A stretch of DNA of 64,000 nt from Syngnathus acus (GCF_901709675.1 NC_051092.1:9132491-9196490), one strand, 5' to 3'. Positions 12,101 to 23,895 are shown, counted from the first letter of the stretch. Numbers and translations: made by a program. The notes: generated by a model from the sequence alone, not told the origin.

Positions 12101-13238
12101 ACTATTAATGCGTACAGTGTCAGTCAAATCTGACCATTATTGTATCCCACGGGCTTCCAGGCGATGGATTGGATTCACACTTACATTCAAATATGGAAAT
12201 TTTAAATAATAAAATAGCTGATGCTACATTTATAAAGAAATTTAAAGAAAATATTTTTAGTGCAAGTATTATGGAACCTTTTCTTATTTTTCTCATATTT
12301 CTTATTTTATTATTATTGTTAGCATTTTTCATTTTTTATTATTTATTATTAAGAAACTTCACTTATTGTTTGTAACCAGACTGGACGTCTACACGGATGA
12401 AAACTTGCTCTCTCTAAATTTTGGTGAAATCATTAATTGATTCAGTATCATTCAGAAGACAGACACTTAAGATAACATGATTATTAGAACAAAATTGGTG
12501 GGTGGGTCAGGTGGATTACATTGTTGCCATTTACATTCATATAAACCCCTGGTTTATTGTAAAAAATATATAAATTTATTTTGAACGTAAGACAGTTTGA
12601 GGAGCCGACTTCTTCTGGTGTTATTATTTTCCATGTATGTTAAGTTGTTTTTTAAAATATGAAATTATTATCATTACATTTAAATTTTCTGTTTTAATTA
12701 CCAAGTGAGTTCGTTTCGGCAACCAATGTTCATGGATCATCGTGATCAGCTGTTTGAATGTTAAAAATATAGTTCATAATAATAATAATACACAATACAC
12801 AGTAAAAACATACTTTATGAACTCCATTAATACACTCCTGTCTTGTCTTCTGCTAAACAGTCAACCATTGTTAACCTTTTTGACTTAACTAAATGTCACA
12901 GTATTTATTACGCGTTGACGTGGATTTAACCCAGATTAAAAAATCCCATTCATAGCATAACAAACCATCATAGCAGCCATTGTAACAAAACTGCATTCTT
13001 GTGTGAAACTTCTCCGCAAACTTTGCACCAGTAGCGAAACAGTCAGCCTGACACGCAACAGGTGCACTCATCCACTCCTGACTGGTTGCGCGTTCTTTTA
13101 ATCCAAGCAAAGCGGCACTTTTAGAAAGCAACCGTACTTCTCAAGCGTGACTGAAGAAATTATGCTTACCTTTAAAAGTGCGCTGAACTGAAGAAAAGTC
13201 CACAGAGAGGCGATGACGCGCAGCTGCGACGTCTTCAT
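1..13238 (-). CDS. ptprj: Receptor-type tyrosine phosphatase, PTPRJ-like (5' part of gene)
   Basis: This is the 5' portion of a type I membrane receptor with an extracellular stack of fibronectin III domains. Coding exons in transcript order are 13238-13170, 2613-2592, 2486-2295, 1788-1528, 855-601 and 118 to beyond position 1. They join in one open frame of about 305 residues: signal peptide (1-23), a short linker (24-31), a Cys-rich FN3-like region (about 32-95), two complete FN3 domains (about 96-182 and 183-267) and the start of another. Repeated N-x-S/T sequons fit a glycosylated ectodomain. All FN3 introns are phase 1, the pattern of R3-subfamily receptor phosphatases (PTPRJ, PTPRB, PTPRH, PTPRO). 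The boundary motif PERPENITVTPGTDYLTI and short Y-x-V-N-I-S strands resemble fish PTPRJ/PTPRH proteins. The catalytic part lies outside the window, so the family call rests on ectodomain style and on its phosphatase neighbours; another R3 member is possible. Confidence 0.6.
601..855 (-). CDS. ptprj: Fibronectin type III exon (domain 2) of the PTPRJ-like receptor
   Basis: A 255-nt exon, phase 1-1, acceptor TCTTATGTAG and donor ACGA|GTAAGA. It encodes a full FN3 domain: PGIIRELSASANTSAISLKW, then YEIKWHNEG, then LASGTSYTVTIVCIAGD with the conserved Tyr-x-Val-x-Ile of the F strand, ending EGEPYIFAQVT. It joins to the partial FN3 exon at 1-118 through an Arg codon split by the intron. Confidence 0.75.
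1401..1457 (+). repeat. Retroposon-like 3' tail with TCAAA microsatellite
   Basis: The sequence GGAATTTCCCCGTGTGGGAC followed by AATAAAAG and then TCAAA units resembles the 3' end seen on many teleost non-LTR retroposons, which finish in a variable short tandem repeat. It sits in an intron of the PTPRJ-like gene. No coding part of the element is seen. Confidence 0.4.
1528..1788 (-). CDS. ptprj: Fibronectin type III exon (domain 1) of the PTPRJ-like receptor
   Basis: A 261-nt exon, phase 1-1, acceptor TTTTGCTCAG and donor ACAA|GTAAGT. It encodes one FN3 domain with the usual landmarks: IKVSWSKPEG (B-strand Trp), YSFYMVQW (C strand), INITELSAGTMHNVSVTTVA (E-F strands, with Met-His in place of the usual Tyr). 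Three N-x-S/T sequons are present. It joins in frame to the exons on both sides. Confidence 0.75.
2295..2486 (-). CDS. ptprj: Cys-rich FN3-like exon of the PTPRJ-like receptor
   Basis: A 192-nt exon with acceptor TCTCACAG at 2487-2488 and donor GTGAGT at 2294-2289, phase 1 on both sides. It encodes 63 whole codons beginning QLCDSNETISL and ending in NCSNCCQEVTM. The ending resembles the last strands of a FN3 domain (GLTPGAIYHVFLNC), and the five cysteines are unlike the following FN3 exons. Three N-x-S/T sequons are present. The shortness (63 residues against about 86) suggests an atypical, perhaps disulphide-stabilised, N-terminal domain. Confidence 0.6.
2592..2613 (-). CDS. ptprj: Candidate 22-nt microexon of the PTPRJ-like gene
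   Basis: On the minus strand the sequence reads TATTCTTACAG, then 22 nt, then GTGGGT, so both splice sites are present. Entered in phase 0 from the signal-peptide exon it encodes GSHGNRK and leaves one nucleotide, which restores the phase-1 entry of the next exon and completes an Asp codon. Without it the signal exon (phase 0) could not join the exon at 2295-2486 (phase 1) in frame. The length is unusual, so chance cannot be fully excluded. Confidence 0.45.
2886..2960. repeat. (AAACT)n pentanucleotide microsatellite
   Basis: About fifteen units of the AAACT/TAAAC pentamer, with three consecutive units changed to CAACT near the end. Confidence 0.85.
7461..7562 (+). pseudogene. Possible THAP-type zinc finger remnant
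   Basis: The frame reads MPCVIFGCSRGGKG and, a few residues on, IIFHKFEK. This resembles the start of a THAP domain (Cys-x4-Cys then Phe-His-x-Phe-Pro), found in P-element-type transposases and THAP proteins. The Phe-Pro step is missing and the similarity fades after about 30 residues, so it is at best a decayed fragment. Confidence 0.2.
7654..7796. mobile_element. hAT-type MITE with 8-bp target duplication
   Basis: A 127-bp element (7662-7788) starts with CAGTGGTCCCCAACCCCC and ends with the inverted form (GGCTGGGGACCACTG); the outer 12 bp of the two ends are perfect inverted repeats. It is flanked by CTGTAAAG at 7654-7661 and 7789-7796, an 8-bp direct repeat. Eight-bp duplications and CAG-type ends are the signature of the hAT superfamily. 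It is too short to encode a transposase, so it is non-autonomous. It contains the palindromic CCGGTACCGG. Confidence 0.85.
9985..10992. mobile_element. Transposon-like remnant with CTTTAAAGG ends
   Basis: The left end reads CTTTAAAGGGGGCATATCAT and the right end, inverted, reads CCTTTAAAGGAGAAATTT. The shared ends suggest terminal inverted repeats of an element of about 1 kb. The interior has a tandem copy of a 21-bp unit near 10608-10650 and short open stretches without a recognisable transposase. The class is not determined. Confidence 0.3.
13170..13238 (-). CDS. ptprj: Signal-peptide exon of the PTPRJ-like gene
   Basis: The ATG (complement of 13236-13238) opens 23 codons: a basic start MKTSQLR, then a hydrophobic core VIASLWTFLQFSALL ending in Lys. 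A good donor (AAAG|GTAAGC) follows at 13169. The exon ends in phase 0, which is what the microexon at 2592-2613 needs. A purine at -3 gives a fair Kozak context. The sequence upstream on this strand is GC-rich with GGGGGCGG boxes, as expected of a promoter. The assignment to this gene across a 10.5-kb first intron is inference, supported by strand, phase and the need of the ectodomain for a signal peptide. Confidence 0.6.
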
Positions 13239-13500
13239 GACTAGTATTATTAAAACAAAGTTCACGTAAAAACTTTTTTTTTCTTACCCACTTGACATGC
13301 CGAAAATAACGTCTTTGTTGCTTCTTTGTCGCGACATGAGAATGACTAAGTGAGATGGGGAAATTGTTCCTCTGTGGGAACAAGGAGGAGCGCGTCATTC
13401 GGCGAAAGTTGCATTAATAAGTAGTGGACACCGCCTCCCCCTCCGCCCCCTCCTACTCCTCCTCGCCATCATCAACACGGAGGGCAAGTTGGTCAAGCAG
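13239..13500 (-). promoter_or_regulatory. Probable promoter and 5' UTR of the PTPRJ-like gene
   Basis: Immediately upstream of the signal-peptide ATG on the minus strand. The complement of 13430-13470 is a purine-rich, GC-rich stretch containing GGGGGCGG (Sp1-type) boxes. No TATA box is obvious. The transcription start cannot be placed from sequence alone. Confidence 0.35.
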
Positions 13501-14093
13501 AATTGAAGGAGTCGCCCCACATTCCGACCATAACTTGGCCACAGACGGTGAAGGAATGCATCGTCCCCTTTCGAGGGTACTCAACAGAGCAGCCAAGGAA
13601 AATATTTGCAGAAAAACTCCCTTTAAGTTATCTTGATCTTCTTTACAGTGGACAAAAGTGATGTTATTGCTGTGTATGTGAAGTATGAGAAGTATTTAGA
13701 GGGGAAACAAATGGGACTTTTGCATGCAAGGACATTTGGTGAATTGATATCTCTACAACACTCCAAGAAAACTATGGAATTGGAACTAAATCTACTTTCT
13801 GTCACCAGATTGTTAGGTGATGTGTAATTAAGTACACTCGGTTCGCCAGAATTCATACATGGTAAACTAGACTTGCCTCTGCACATACATAAAGATGTGC
13901 CGCTTTTTACTCCAACACATAAAATAGAGCCATAGATATGTTTTTTGTTTCACTCGCTGCAGTATTAGAAAATACACTAAGTGTGACATTCCCTCAACAG
14001 TGTTGTTTTGTCACCATCTTTTGACATCTTTCTGTCAAGGAAGTATGTTGAGGTGAGTTGAGGAGCTTCATTTAGACATTATTGCAGCTTTGT

Positions 14094-14190
14094 CGCCCTC
14101 TTGTGGCATCTATAAACAATTACAAACATACAAAAAGTCCCTTTTTACTCTCCTGTGGCATCTACGTATAAACAATTACAAACATACAAA
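14094..14190. repeat. Short direct duplication
   Basis: The segment from CTCTTGTGGCATCT to ACAATTACAAACATACAAA (from 14099) recurs from about 14151 with a 4-bp insertion and one substitution. An AT dinucleotide run follows directly. Confidence 0.7.
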
Positions 14191-14240
14191 TATATATATA
14201 TGTATATATATATATATTATATATATATATATTGTATATA
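14190..14240. repeat. (TA)n microsatellite
   Basis: About 50 bp of nearly pure TA alternation with a few TGTA and TTAT interruptions. Confidence 0.85.
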
Positions 14241-17200
14241 TTACACGCTGGGTTTTGTGTTTGTGACAAAAAGTCTGTATGGTCTACAACACAGTATGCA
14301 CTTTGAAATATCATACAATTTTGTTATGTAATCCTAAGCGCCTCTTCTAATTGTGTCCTCTGTTTTAGCAATGTGGTTGGAAAGATCTTCAAAGAGACGT
14401 GCGGCACAAAGACCTTGTTGGAGTTCCAACATCGGGCTGATAAGATGAGTGGTTTCCCTCCTTCAAAGATGTTATAATCAGGAAATAAACCAAAGCGTTT
14501 GACGTTCCAAAGAAAATAAAAAAGACAATGGAAGAATTCACAAATGCATACTTGTATGTATTGGCTGTCAGCCATGAACTCTTAATGGATGTTTTATCAA
14601 TGATAATGAGATGTTCAAGCCATAGTCCCTAAGAAGTTAGTACATGGCAAGAAGGCAAGTTTCCTTCTGTGTGAAGGTCATGAAACAATGTGGGAGGATG
14701 CCTTTGAGGCATTTAAATAAATACCACCTTTTCCACCGCCTTCTGTGTGCTTATAATTCGGAATAGTAACATGACTTGAGGTTTTCCATTGTCCAGGTTT
14801 TTTTTAAGGTTTGGTTACTTCGCATTGTCAACGACATGTGTATTGTAGTTAACACATTGCTACTCATTACCAGCTACCGTTGTCAGTGTCAGAACTGATC
14901 GTCCAAGAAATAAACACAACACTATAAAAATACAACTCACAAGGACGCACTGAATTTGGTGTTATCCTCTGTGTTATTTGTTTTTGCCCAAAAAGTAACT
15001 GGGTTGAGGTTAGGGGTCATTTAGGGTGCTGGGGTTTTTTTTTTCAGGTGGACCCCGGGCTTCAATATGGAGCAAAAGTATGAACAATTCGCACGCAAGG
15101 TTAGCACAAAACCGTCAGAGTTTTGCTAGAAAACAACAAAAAATGTCAAGAACCGACAACTACAACATCTGGAATTTATTTCAGGTAAATCAGGTGTTTG
15201 CCGACTCCAATATGACATGAGTTTGAATGTGATTGGTTGTCTTGCGTGCGCTTCTTTTGGCATGCGTGCATGAATGTTAGATTTTTCACCCAATAATATC
15301 TCAGCCTTTTCTCTTTCTCAAACCTACATTTCTAAAATATGCATTTAAAGTCAAGTGAAGATTTTGTCCAGATTTATTAAACATACCATGGAACACAGTG
15401 ATGACAAAATGTTCCCCAATACAATCGACACTTGCACTATCATCTAACTGTACAACCAAGAACAGTATCCCTTTAAATTTGCTTTTAGCTTGACGCAATT
15501 ATGCTTGAGTAATGCTCTCATAACAGACCTTATCCCTGTTCTGCTATCCCATCTCCCCATCTACACAACCATGTGCCTCAGTTGTTTGTTTATGCCGAGC
15601 AAATTGTCATAATTGCCCCTATGTCAAACGAATGTGTGTTTATATTTTCATTGTCGCGCTGTGTTGTTTGGATTTAAATGTCAGAGTAAACAAGTTCAAT
15701 ATTTGAAATGATGTTATTTCCATGGGTGGATGGTTACTATCAGAGGATGGCTGGCAAGGGATCTGGGCCCTGCAGGGTTAGGGTGGTGACTATTTTCAAC
15801 TTCCCAATTTAGATTTTTACTGTTTAGCTGTACAGGAAAAATATACGTACATACACAAACACACACTCACTCACTCACACAAGCAGCAAACACACATGTA
15901 GTAACAGTCACTGTATCAAAATGGGAGTAAGATCTGAAAATGTCCCACTTCCGCTTCACACTAGTAGTATAAAAACACTTTGCTGGGTGTGAGACCAAAG
16001 GAGTCATCTTTCCTGTCAGTCACACCTAGGCTAGATGAAGTCACAGTTTTCATTTTCTCACTTATACTCTGCTCATGTGCCCACTCTTCGCTCTAGTTTT
16101 ACCACCAATGGTTCAACAGCTTGGCGATCTTTTTCGTTCATTTCTGGGACAGAATAAAATGTCAATTTGTCAGGGTACAGTAGATTGTATGTTATGGAAT
16201 CATCTGTTGCTCAACATGTTGGAAGAAATGTGTTTATTGCCAGTTTAGTTCAACATTCTATAATTAATTCTATATATTTAATTTCAAGTCCTGCATAAAA
16301 TTCCTTCATGCAGATAATAATCAAATGGCATGACAACATCAAGCAGATGACATCTTGTTTTTTTATTTACTACAGAGCAGTTTGAAACCAAAAGTAAAAA
16401 ATAAAACTTGAAAGTATTTTTAACGACTTTTGAATACTGAGATATGCATTTGCTAAGATGAGAAATGCTATGAAAGAAATTGAGATCGCTAACACAATTA
16501 AATAATGCAACAGTGAGATTAAGGGTGTGTTATTTTCTAACAGTCAGGAATGTTTCAGTTACTATGTACATAGGAGACATCCACTTGGCCGAAAGTCAAT
16601 CCAGAAGTGAACACTAGATGTCCCCGCAACATCCATACAAACCTACCTGCATGAACTTTCGCAATTCGTTATCACTTTGCTCTATTCATACCTTAGTCTT
16701 AGTAAAAGGATTTTGATATCCGACCCTATTGCGTAAATGCGTGTGTGTGTGTGTGTGGGGGGGGGGCTTCTAGACACGCACAACTAGGGAGGTCAAGTCA
16801 CGTTAAAGGAGATGAGGAGGATGCACAGTAAGAAGAAAGAGGAGGTCATGTGGCTGATTGGACCTGTGGAGGATGGTGACATATGGGAGAGTTATACGTA
16901 CTATATGGATGAAGAGTGAAATGGGTCATAAATAGTTTAAAGGAGACCGAGTCGAAGAAAGTTTTTTTGTTGTTCTTCTTCGCTTGAAATTTATTGTTGC
17001 TTCGCAGCTTCTGTTTCAGACTATCAAGAATTTGGGAAACACTACAAAAAGACTGGAATGAATTGTTGTAATTGGCAATTGTCATATTGAAAAAAAAGTT
17101 TTGTACTTCAGTGACATTTTTTGTTTGAAATAGTTATAAAATAACAAAATGTAAAATCTAGTGAAATATTGTATGCATTTTCTGTCAGATAATGGGTGAT

Positions 17201-17499
17201 GAACAGCTCTAGCTAGAAATGTTTAATTTGCAGTAGGATTGGTGGTAGTCCTCTTTTTCTCTCCACTTTTTAGACAGCCGCATTTTTACAGTTGACCATC
17301 CAACCCCCACCATCTAAAAAATTAAAAATAACATTCCGGGCCATTTCAAATATTATTTCTACAATATGTGGTTGAAAATGGACATCAGGCCACAAATGGC
17401 CCCCGGGCCACAGTTTGGACACCAATGCTGTCGTATTAAAAACTGTATGAATGTAAAACAAATGAGTTGAGCACATTATAGTAAGCAAAATATTGGAAG

Positions 17500-17912
17500 A
17501 TTTATGTCCCTCCAATGTGATGAATCCACTTTCCCTCTCTCTCCCACTGTCTCTCCCTCTCTCGCCTTCTCTCTCACTCGCACTCCCTCGTTCTCGCTCT
17601 GTTGCCAAGGCTACCACACAGCCTCTTGCTGCATATACCTAGATGAAGCTGCTGCTGCCACTCTGCTCCAGGATACAAACAATAGCGAGCCCATCACACG
17701 CAAACACCCACCGCATAAGTCCCCTTGGCCTCCGCTAACCTCGCACGCATCTTCAAACCAACCCGTCCCCATCGGTCCGTCTCTTCCTCGCATGCGAGCA
17801 CGCTCCATCTCCAGCAGGCAGGGGAGCAGCAAAGGAATTGGTGTTTGGCTGCTGCTCTTTGGCTCAGAGGGAGAAGAGCGCCAGATGGCCGTTTGAAGGA
17901 GGGCTCAGTCAG
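17500..17912 (+). other. ptpn5: Probable noncoding first exon of PTPN5
   Basis: A GC-richer block with a CT-rich upstream part ends in a consensus donor, CAGTCAG|GTAAGA, at 17912. It has no long open frame and no start codon able to continue into the coding exon. It lies on the right strand 6 kb upstream of the first coding exon. The 5' boundary is approximate and the link to PTPN5 is inference. Confidence 0.45.
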
Positions 17913-20404
17913 GTAAGAAGACTTATCCTAACCAGACTTAAGACTGGGGATGAGTGGTCCGGCCCTCCCTCTCCCCGCTCGGTTCCCCCCCCACCCCCTT
18001 CCTCCGTCTGTGGTTGTGCGACATGAGGTGAATACCAATAGCACGATGAAGACCCCGTGGTTCATATGGCTGCTGTGCTCTCCTGGCTGTGAAAAGGTAC
18101 CGTGATGTAGCCTGCATGGACAACAGGTTGGTTCTTCATCAGCCTTGTATTTTCACATTGTTGTCTTAAAGCTTTAGTGATGCGTGTGTATGTGTGTGTT
18201 TGTGAGACAATGGGGGAGTTACCAGCGAGAGATGCAACAGTCCACCTCCCATGGGTGATTCATTACTAATCCATCCCTGTCTGCTCAGTGTGGTTGCTTG
18301 AGCACACCGTAGATACGAACGTGATATGAATGGTCTTTTGTCCAAGTATGAATGACTGCCCGGGATTGCCATTCTTGCCTCGGTGTTGTGATGCAGCGCA
18401 CTCATGTCATACAATTTTCTGTCGCCGCAAAATGCAGATTTAGCTCCTTCAGCCTGTAAATCCATTTGCTATGCAGTATATGTTAATTATTCATGCAGTA
18501 CAGCTTAGGCAGAATTGCATGTTTACATGTGGTGGAGATGAGATTTTTCTTTCAATTCCTACAAATGTTGCAGAAAGTCGATGTTTAGTAAACTAATGAT
18601 GGCGATTAATTGTGTCCCACCGCAGGACATCACATTTGAACTCCAAGGTCATTCCTTGTAAGCTACTGTTTGTATTAATGATCATCTATGAGAGGTCAAT
18701 GAGCTTGGTCTTGGCCCAGGTGACTCCATCTCATGTTTCCGTTCTATCATCACTTTCAGAAAGGGCATCCATCCTCTTTAGCACTTCAGCTCCACACATG
18801 ATACTCAGCTTCGAGTCAGCATGAAAAAGGGGAAATACTGCTGTAGCTGTACATTTTATTCTTGACATTATAGTGATGGTCTGTAGTGACTTGTTGTCAT
18901 TTGGGGCAAAGGGGGCGCAGCCCCGTTAGCTCCACCAGATGCCACATTCAACATAAAGCAGAGTACAACCAAAGAATAACGTTTTACACAATTTTTACAG
19001 TTGCCATGGTATTTTTTGGTATATACCAAGGATCAAGAATTGCAGAAAAACAAGACAAACTGGTATTGCTAATATTATTATATATATTTAAGATACAATG
19101 GCGAGTGCGGCTTTTGTTCCCATTCCAATTTTCACTCATGGAAGTTCATACACTACACTGTGTGTAGGTGATACATGGACAAATCATTAACCACAAATGC
19201 TCACTGTAGATTTAGTATTTGTTATTTCAAAGTACTCCAGAGACTATTATTTGCATACAAGCAAGTAAAAAGTCTGATATTTTCTGTGATGCATCCCCCC
19301 CCAAATCAGGTGCTGGTCTGTGTTCAGCAACGGTGTGAGCATTTACAAAGCTTCCAATTTGCTATTAGTGCCTTCACAATCAAGAAGTCCATCGCTTGAA
19401 CATACAAGTCAGGATTTGCAAACGGAAATCATGACCAGATTTAACGTTTGGCCGTCAGTTTGCTGAGCATACTGTGGAAGATCAATCACTGTGAACAGTC
19501 ACATGATAATTAGTCAGGATTGGCGTTCAGAAACTTTGCTGTCTTTGATTAGAGAAGAAGAAAAATATTTAAATTGGTCCGACTGTTTTTATGTTGGCTC
19601 TGTTCAGTGGGCATGACATGTTTATTATGTTTAACTTACGTATTGACATTTAAGACTGACATTGTTGAACTGTACATTGTTGCAACAAGTAGCAATGAAG
19701 TAGGCTATGTTTTGACCAGGAAGAAGGCAACAATGTTGTACCTAAAAACTAGCTCCAGAATTTAAGAATACATCTTGTAAAGTCTTTGTGGTCTAGTACA
19801 CTGGCATTGCAAAATGAATCTAAGGATAAAATACTGTTATTATACTGCATGCCTCTTGCCAGTGGTTGATGTCCCCCTATTATTTTCCCATTGAAAAAAA
19901 GGAAAGAAGCCACTAGAAATGGTTAGTAAAACCTGCACGCCAGACCTTCGAAAGGCAGTGCATTAATATAGAAATAGAATGGGCACATGGTGACATGCTG
20001 TTATGCTTCCATTATTTTCCAGACAGAGGAAGAAGGATCATCAGGAACATCCATTAAAACATGAGCCATCTGTCACCCAAAGAGAAAAATAATGACAGTA
20101 ATTCCCCTTGTTCCCCTTCTAATGCCGGCCACTAGACCAGGTTCCCGTTAACTTGAATGGTTTTGTTTCCACTTGCTTTGATATGCGAAAGAGTGCAGAT
20201 CAATACAATGTGAATGATCTATATGAAGATGAGGGGGGCGGGGTTTGTAAGGATACAAAGATGGAGGACCCTCATTGAGAAACCAGATCAAATCAGCTTT
20301 TAGGTTTGACACATATTAAATCCCCTTTATATGTGTCCATATTATCATGGCTAGATTTCCTTTTTAAATTATATTTTGTTTCTGTTATCAGATCAAGTTA
20401 TCAC

Positions 20405-20624
<220 letters not shown>

Positions 20625-20835
20625 AACAATAGACAATCCGTCCATCTATCTGTCCATCCGTATATCTATCGTTCATCCATCCGTCCATCCCTCCATCCAT
20701 CTGCCCGTCCCTCAACCCGTCCGTCTGTTCCTCCGTCCATTCATCAAGCTCCAAAATACGATGTAGTTCAAAATGAATTTGCCCATGGTCTGAGTCATTT
20801 CAGGGTTCAGATATGTGTGCATGTGAATGCATGTT

Positions 20836-20836
<1 letters not shown>

Positions 20837-20929
<93 letters not shown>
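20837..20929. repeat. (GT)n microsatellite
   Basis: An uninterrupted GT run of about 46 units, starting 0.2 kb after the tetranucleotide array. Confidence 0.95.
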
Positions 20930-20931
<2 letters not shown>

Positions 20932-22914
20932 GTTAAGTTGAAAAGTTCTAACACAAATATAGACAACATATATTCTTAGTTCATGCTTACCTTCAAACTA
21001 TTTTTTGCTATCATTCATACCCACCACAAATATTACATGTTACATAAAAATAATTAGGTTTTAAATCATCTGATCATAATAGCCTGATCCACAGATAAAT
21101 ACACCAGTCAATTATAAAACACTGGGAAACCAACAAAGTGTTCGAAACACTAAGACTTTTACCTTGAAGACAAAAAGCAAAGAGAACCAGTATTATTTGA
21201 CAAACTTGGACATTATTTTTTCCCGCTTGAGCCTGTGGTTGAGTGTGTATGGGTGTGTGAATGCTCATTATAATATCTGGGTTGCCATGGTCACCAAAAC
21301 GCCAGGCTCACTGCGTCACTCAGTAACTCAGCTTACTGTGCTTCCCATTCATCCCTGTATCCACTCACCTGCCCATCTGCGCCCTGCGAAATTTCACAGT
21401 TCCTCCTACACACAATTTTCCCCAGCGTTCGCCTTCGCGTATACTTTGCATGCATGTATGTTGTATGTACGCGTGTTGCCATGGCTACCGGCTGGGCGAA
21501 CTGGTGTCATCAATTCAAAATCACCTTCACAGCAAGCGGAGAGAGAAAAGCACTCAGCGGTGCAGCTTCATCGCATGCATCACCTGTAAACACACACGCG
21601 GACGTGGTCTGATTTAGCTCGGAGCTCATGCTATTGCTTCACAGCATGGCACAGAGTGAAAAGAGGCAGACGAGAGAAAAGAGAGCTCGTGCATACAGAT
21701 TGCAACTGGAGCTATATGAATGTTTTGGCAAGGGTGTCCGGCTGGAATTAACTCTGCCTCTTTGCAAGGGAGAGTGAGGGAAGGAAAAGAAGGAAGACAT
21801 TAACAGTTTACCGTGTCACCTTACATCCTCGCATGACCGCACAGCTGGCAGCTGACAAGAGTGCTACTCAGATGGAGCATTACTAACCCTGCCTCACCAG
21901 GACTGCTAGTGCTTGAGTCACAATGAGGCTTCAGTGGGTATTTCGGGCAATTATTTAGGTTGTCTTTAGATGGTCTGTCTTTTTTCATAAGTAGGCCTAT
22001 GTAACACATTTGAACAATGTCTGATATCTTCTGCCTTGTAGGTTGCTTTTCGATGGCCAACGTTGACTGGTTGCGGCAAGATACAGGATTTATCTTCATC
22101 ATGTGATCTGACTCCCACGCCATCCTTTTCTTCGCTCTACCTTAAGTGAGTGAACCATGCGACCGACTGGCTGCTTTCCATATCATAGGTCTTATTTGTA
22201 GTCATTGATGAATTAAAAAAAAAAAAAAAAAAATGCAAACTACTTGACAAGCCTTCACATTCAAACACCATCACAAAGCTTAAGCTGAAATTGTATTGCA
22301 TCAATCGCTAACTGCTTGGACCTCAAAGCAGATTTAGCGTGTGGATGAGATGACTCAAAGTTGTTATTCCACTGAAGTACAAAAAAGTTCACAATGACAA
22401 GAAGGTAAAGTGCGTTGCAAGAAGTAAAATACAACCACACACCAGAGATACCGAGTGCACCAGTGGTTTGGTCTGGTGTGGAATCTTTTGGTCATGACAC
22501 ATCGCATGAGATGGTGACTATAGGTTAGGGTGTTAATGTAAATCATCCACAAAATAGAGTGCTTTGCCGAAAGGCACCACGAGTCTGAATCTCTTTGCAG
22601 AAGCTGCAAAAATCTGCCCGTCGAAGACTGCATACCATTCCAGCGAGAGCTTGATGAAGCTCTGCAAAAAGCATAGGCCTAATACTCAGCCCACCAAACC
22701 GGGCAAAGTTTAGGCTTTGCAGAAAAATTCGGTCCATAAAGGTCATGAACAAAATCCGTGACAAAAAGCAGCACTACCTGGAAACAAATGTGACTTACTG
22801 CCAGCAATACTAATCACAGTCTGACACCGGTCATATGGAGTGTGACCATTGGTGCAGGTCCGGCAAACAGGCATCTTCCATTCAGCTCCAGCTAGTTTTC
22901 AAAAAATGTATTTG

Positions 22915-23078
22915 TCAAGTCAAGTTTGTTTGTAAAGCCCTTGATCATAGAGATGTCTAAAAGGGCTTCACTGCCCACAATTGACAAATATTCTCAACAT
23001 GCCCTTATCTTAACACCCAGAAGAGCAAGGGAAAACTCAGAAAAGTAGGGGGAAACTGAAAAACCTTGACAAGGGACC
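22915..23078. repeat. Dispersed teleost repeat (fragment)
   Basis: The sequence starting CAAGTCAAGTTTGTTTGTAA, with AAAGGGCTTCAC and GAAAACTCAG further on and AACCTTGACAAGGGACCACA near the end, matches from memory a widespread interspersed sequence in fish genomes. Its class is not known to me. Confidence 0.4.
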
Positions 23079-23173
23079 ACAATAGATGCAGAAAGGGCAA
23101 CATTTAATACACAATGAAATATGAAACAAGGTAGTGTAATGTTCATTTAAAAAATAATAGGACAGTTTCTTTG

Positions 23174-23186
23174 CGTGTGCATGTGT

Positions 23187-23218
<32 letters not shown>

Positions 23219-23219
23219 A
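23174..23219. repeat. (TG)n microsatellite
   Basis: A TG dinucleotide run with small interruptions in PTPN5 intron 1. Confidence 0.9.
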
Positions 23220-23387
23220 CACGCATGCATGCATATATGTGTGTGAGTGTCTGTTGTCAGTAGATGATAATGCTCAGGATGGATGACAGGGATGAGAGCC
23301 ACTCTGTTGCCAAGACGACGGACAGGGCTGTAAACACATCACCCCTGACTCATCCCTCCACAATGGAGAATCTGTCGCTCACTACAT

Positions 23388-23388
<1 letters not shown>

Positions 23389-23456
<68 letters not shown>
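23389..23456. repeat. (CA)n microsatellite
   Basis: An uninterrupted CA run of about 34 units in PTPN5 intron 1, 0.4 kb before the first coding exon. Confidence 0.95.
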
Positions 23457-23457
<1 letters not shown>

Positions 23458-23895
23458 CACACGGCCCCACTCGCTCGTTCGCTCTCATTTCAAATATCAC
23501 ACCCATCACACACAAACTGACAAACACAGTGAGAGGCAATGAGAAGGTCATTGAACTGGAAATAATTATATTATGTACACTATTTTGTTGTTTGTAAGCT
23601 AAGTAATAAGTAGATAGTTAGATGTTTCAGAGCATGTGGTTTTATTTATTTATTTATTTGTTTATTTATTTAAAACATCTGTAATAGACCACAATTTCAC
23701 CAATTGACAAGACGTTGGAACCATTTGAGATTTCACAATTATTTAAGCAAAACTATATACAGTATTTACTGTTCTGTTGGTCTGAGTTACGCTTCGAAAC
23801 ATCGTAATTATAGCATTTCTGTTTTATGTCCATTGGAATCTGTACTGTGTATTGCCATGTAGTTTTAACTATTTTCAACTGCCTTGTGTATGCAG

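Larger units (their letters stand above)
2614..13169 (-). other. Intron 1 of the PTPRJ-like gene
   Basis: A 10.5-kb AT-rich stretch between the signal-peptide exon and the microexon. No further exon with good splice sites and a matching frame was recognised. It holds a short AAACT pentanucleotide array, a hAT-type MITE at 7662-7788, a possible THAP remnant near 7461, and a transposon-like remnant at about 9985-10992. Confidence 0.4.
13501..17460. other. Intergenic region between the PTPRJ-like gene and PTPN5
   Basis: About 4 kb between two divergent transcription units. I see no convincing exon. It contains the short duplication and TA run near 14.1-14.2 kb, a GT run followed by a G tract near 16740-16767, and a fragment near 17375-17430 with the GGCCCCCGGGCCACAGTTTG motif of a dispersed hAT-like fish repeat. 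Confidence 0.45.

Noticed and set aside
13424-13636. 70-codon Ser/Pro-rich open frame on the plus strand
   Set aside because: It overlaps the CT-rich promoter of the minus-strand gene, and its composition reflects that tract.
18046-18105. ATG with a short hydrophobic start (MKTPWFIWLLCSPGCEK) and a GT after it
   Set aside because: It stops at once in genomic sequence, the donor GTACCG is poor, and no partner exon fits.
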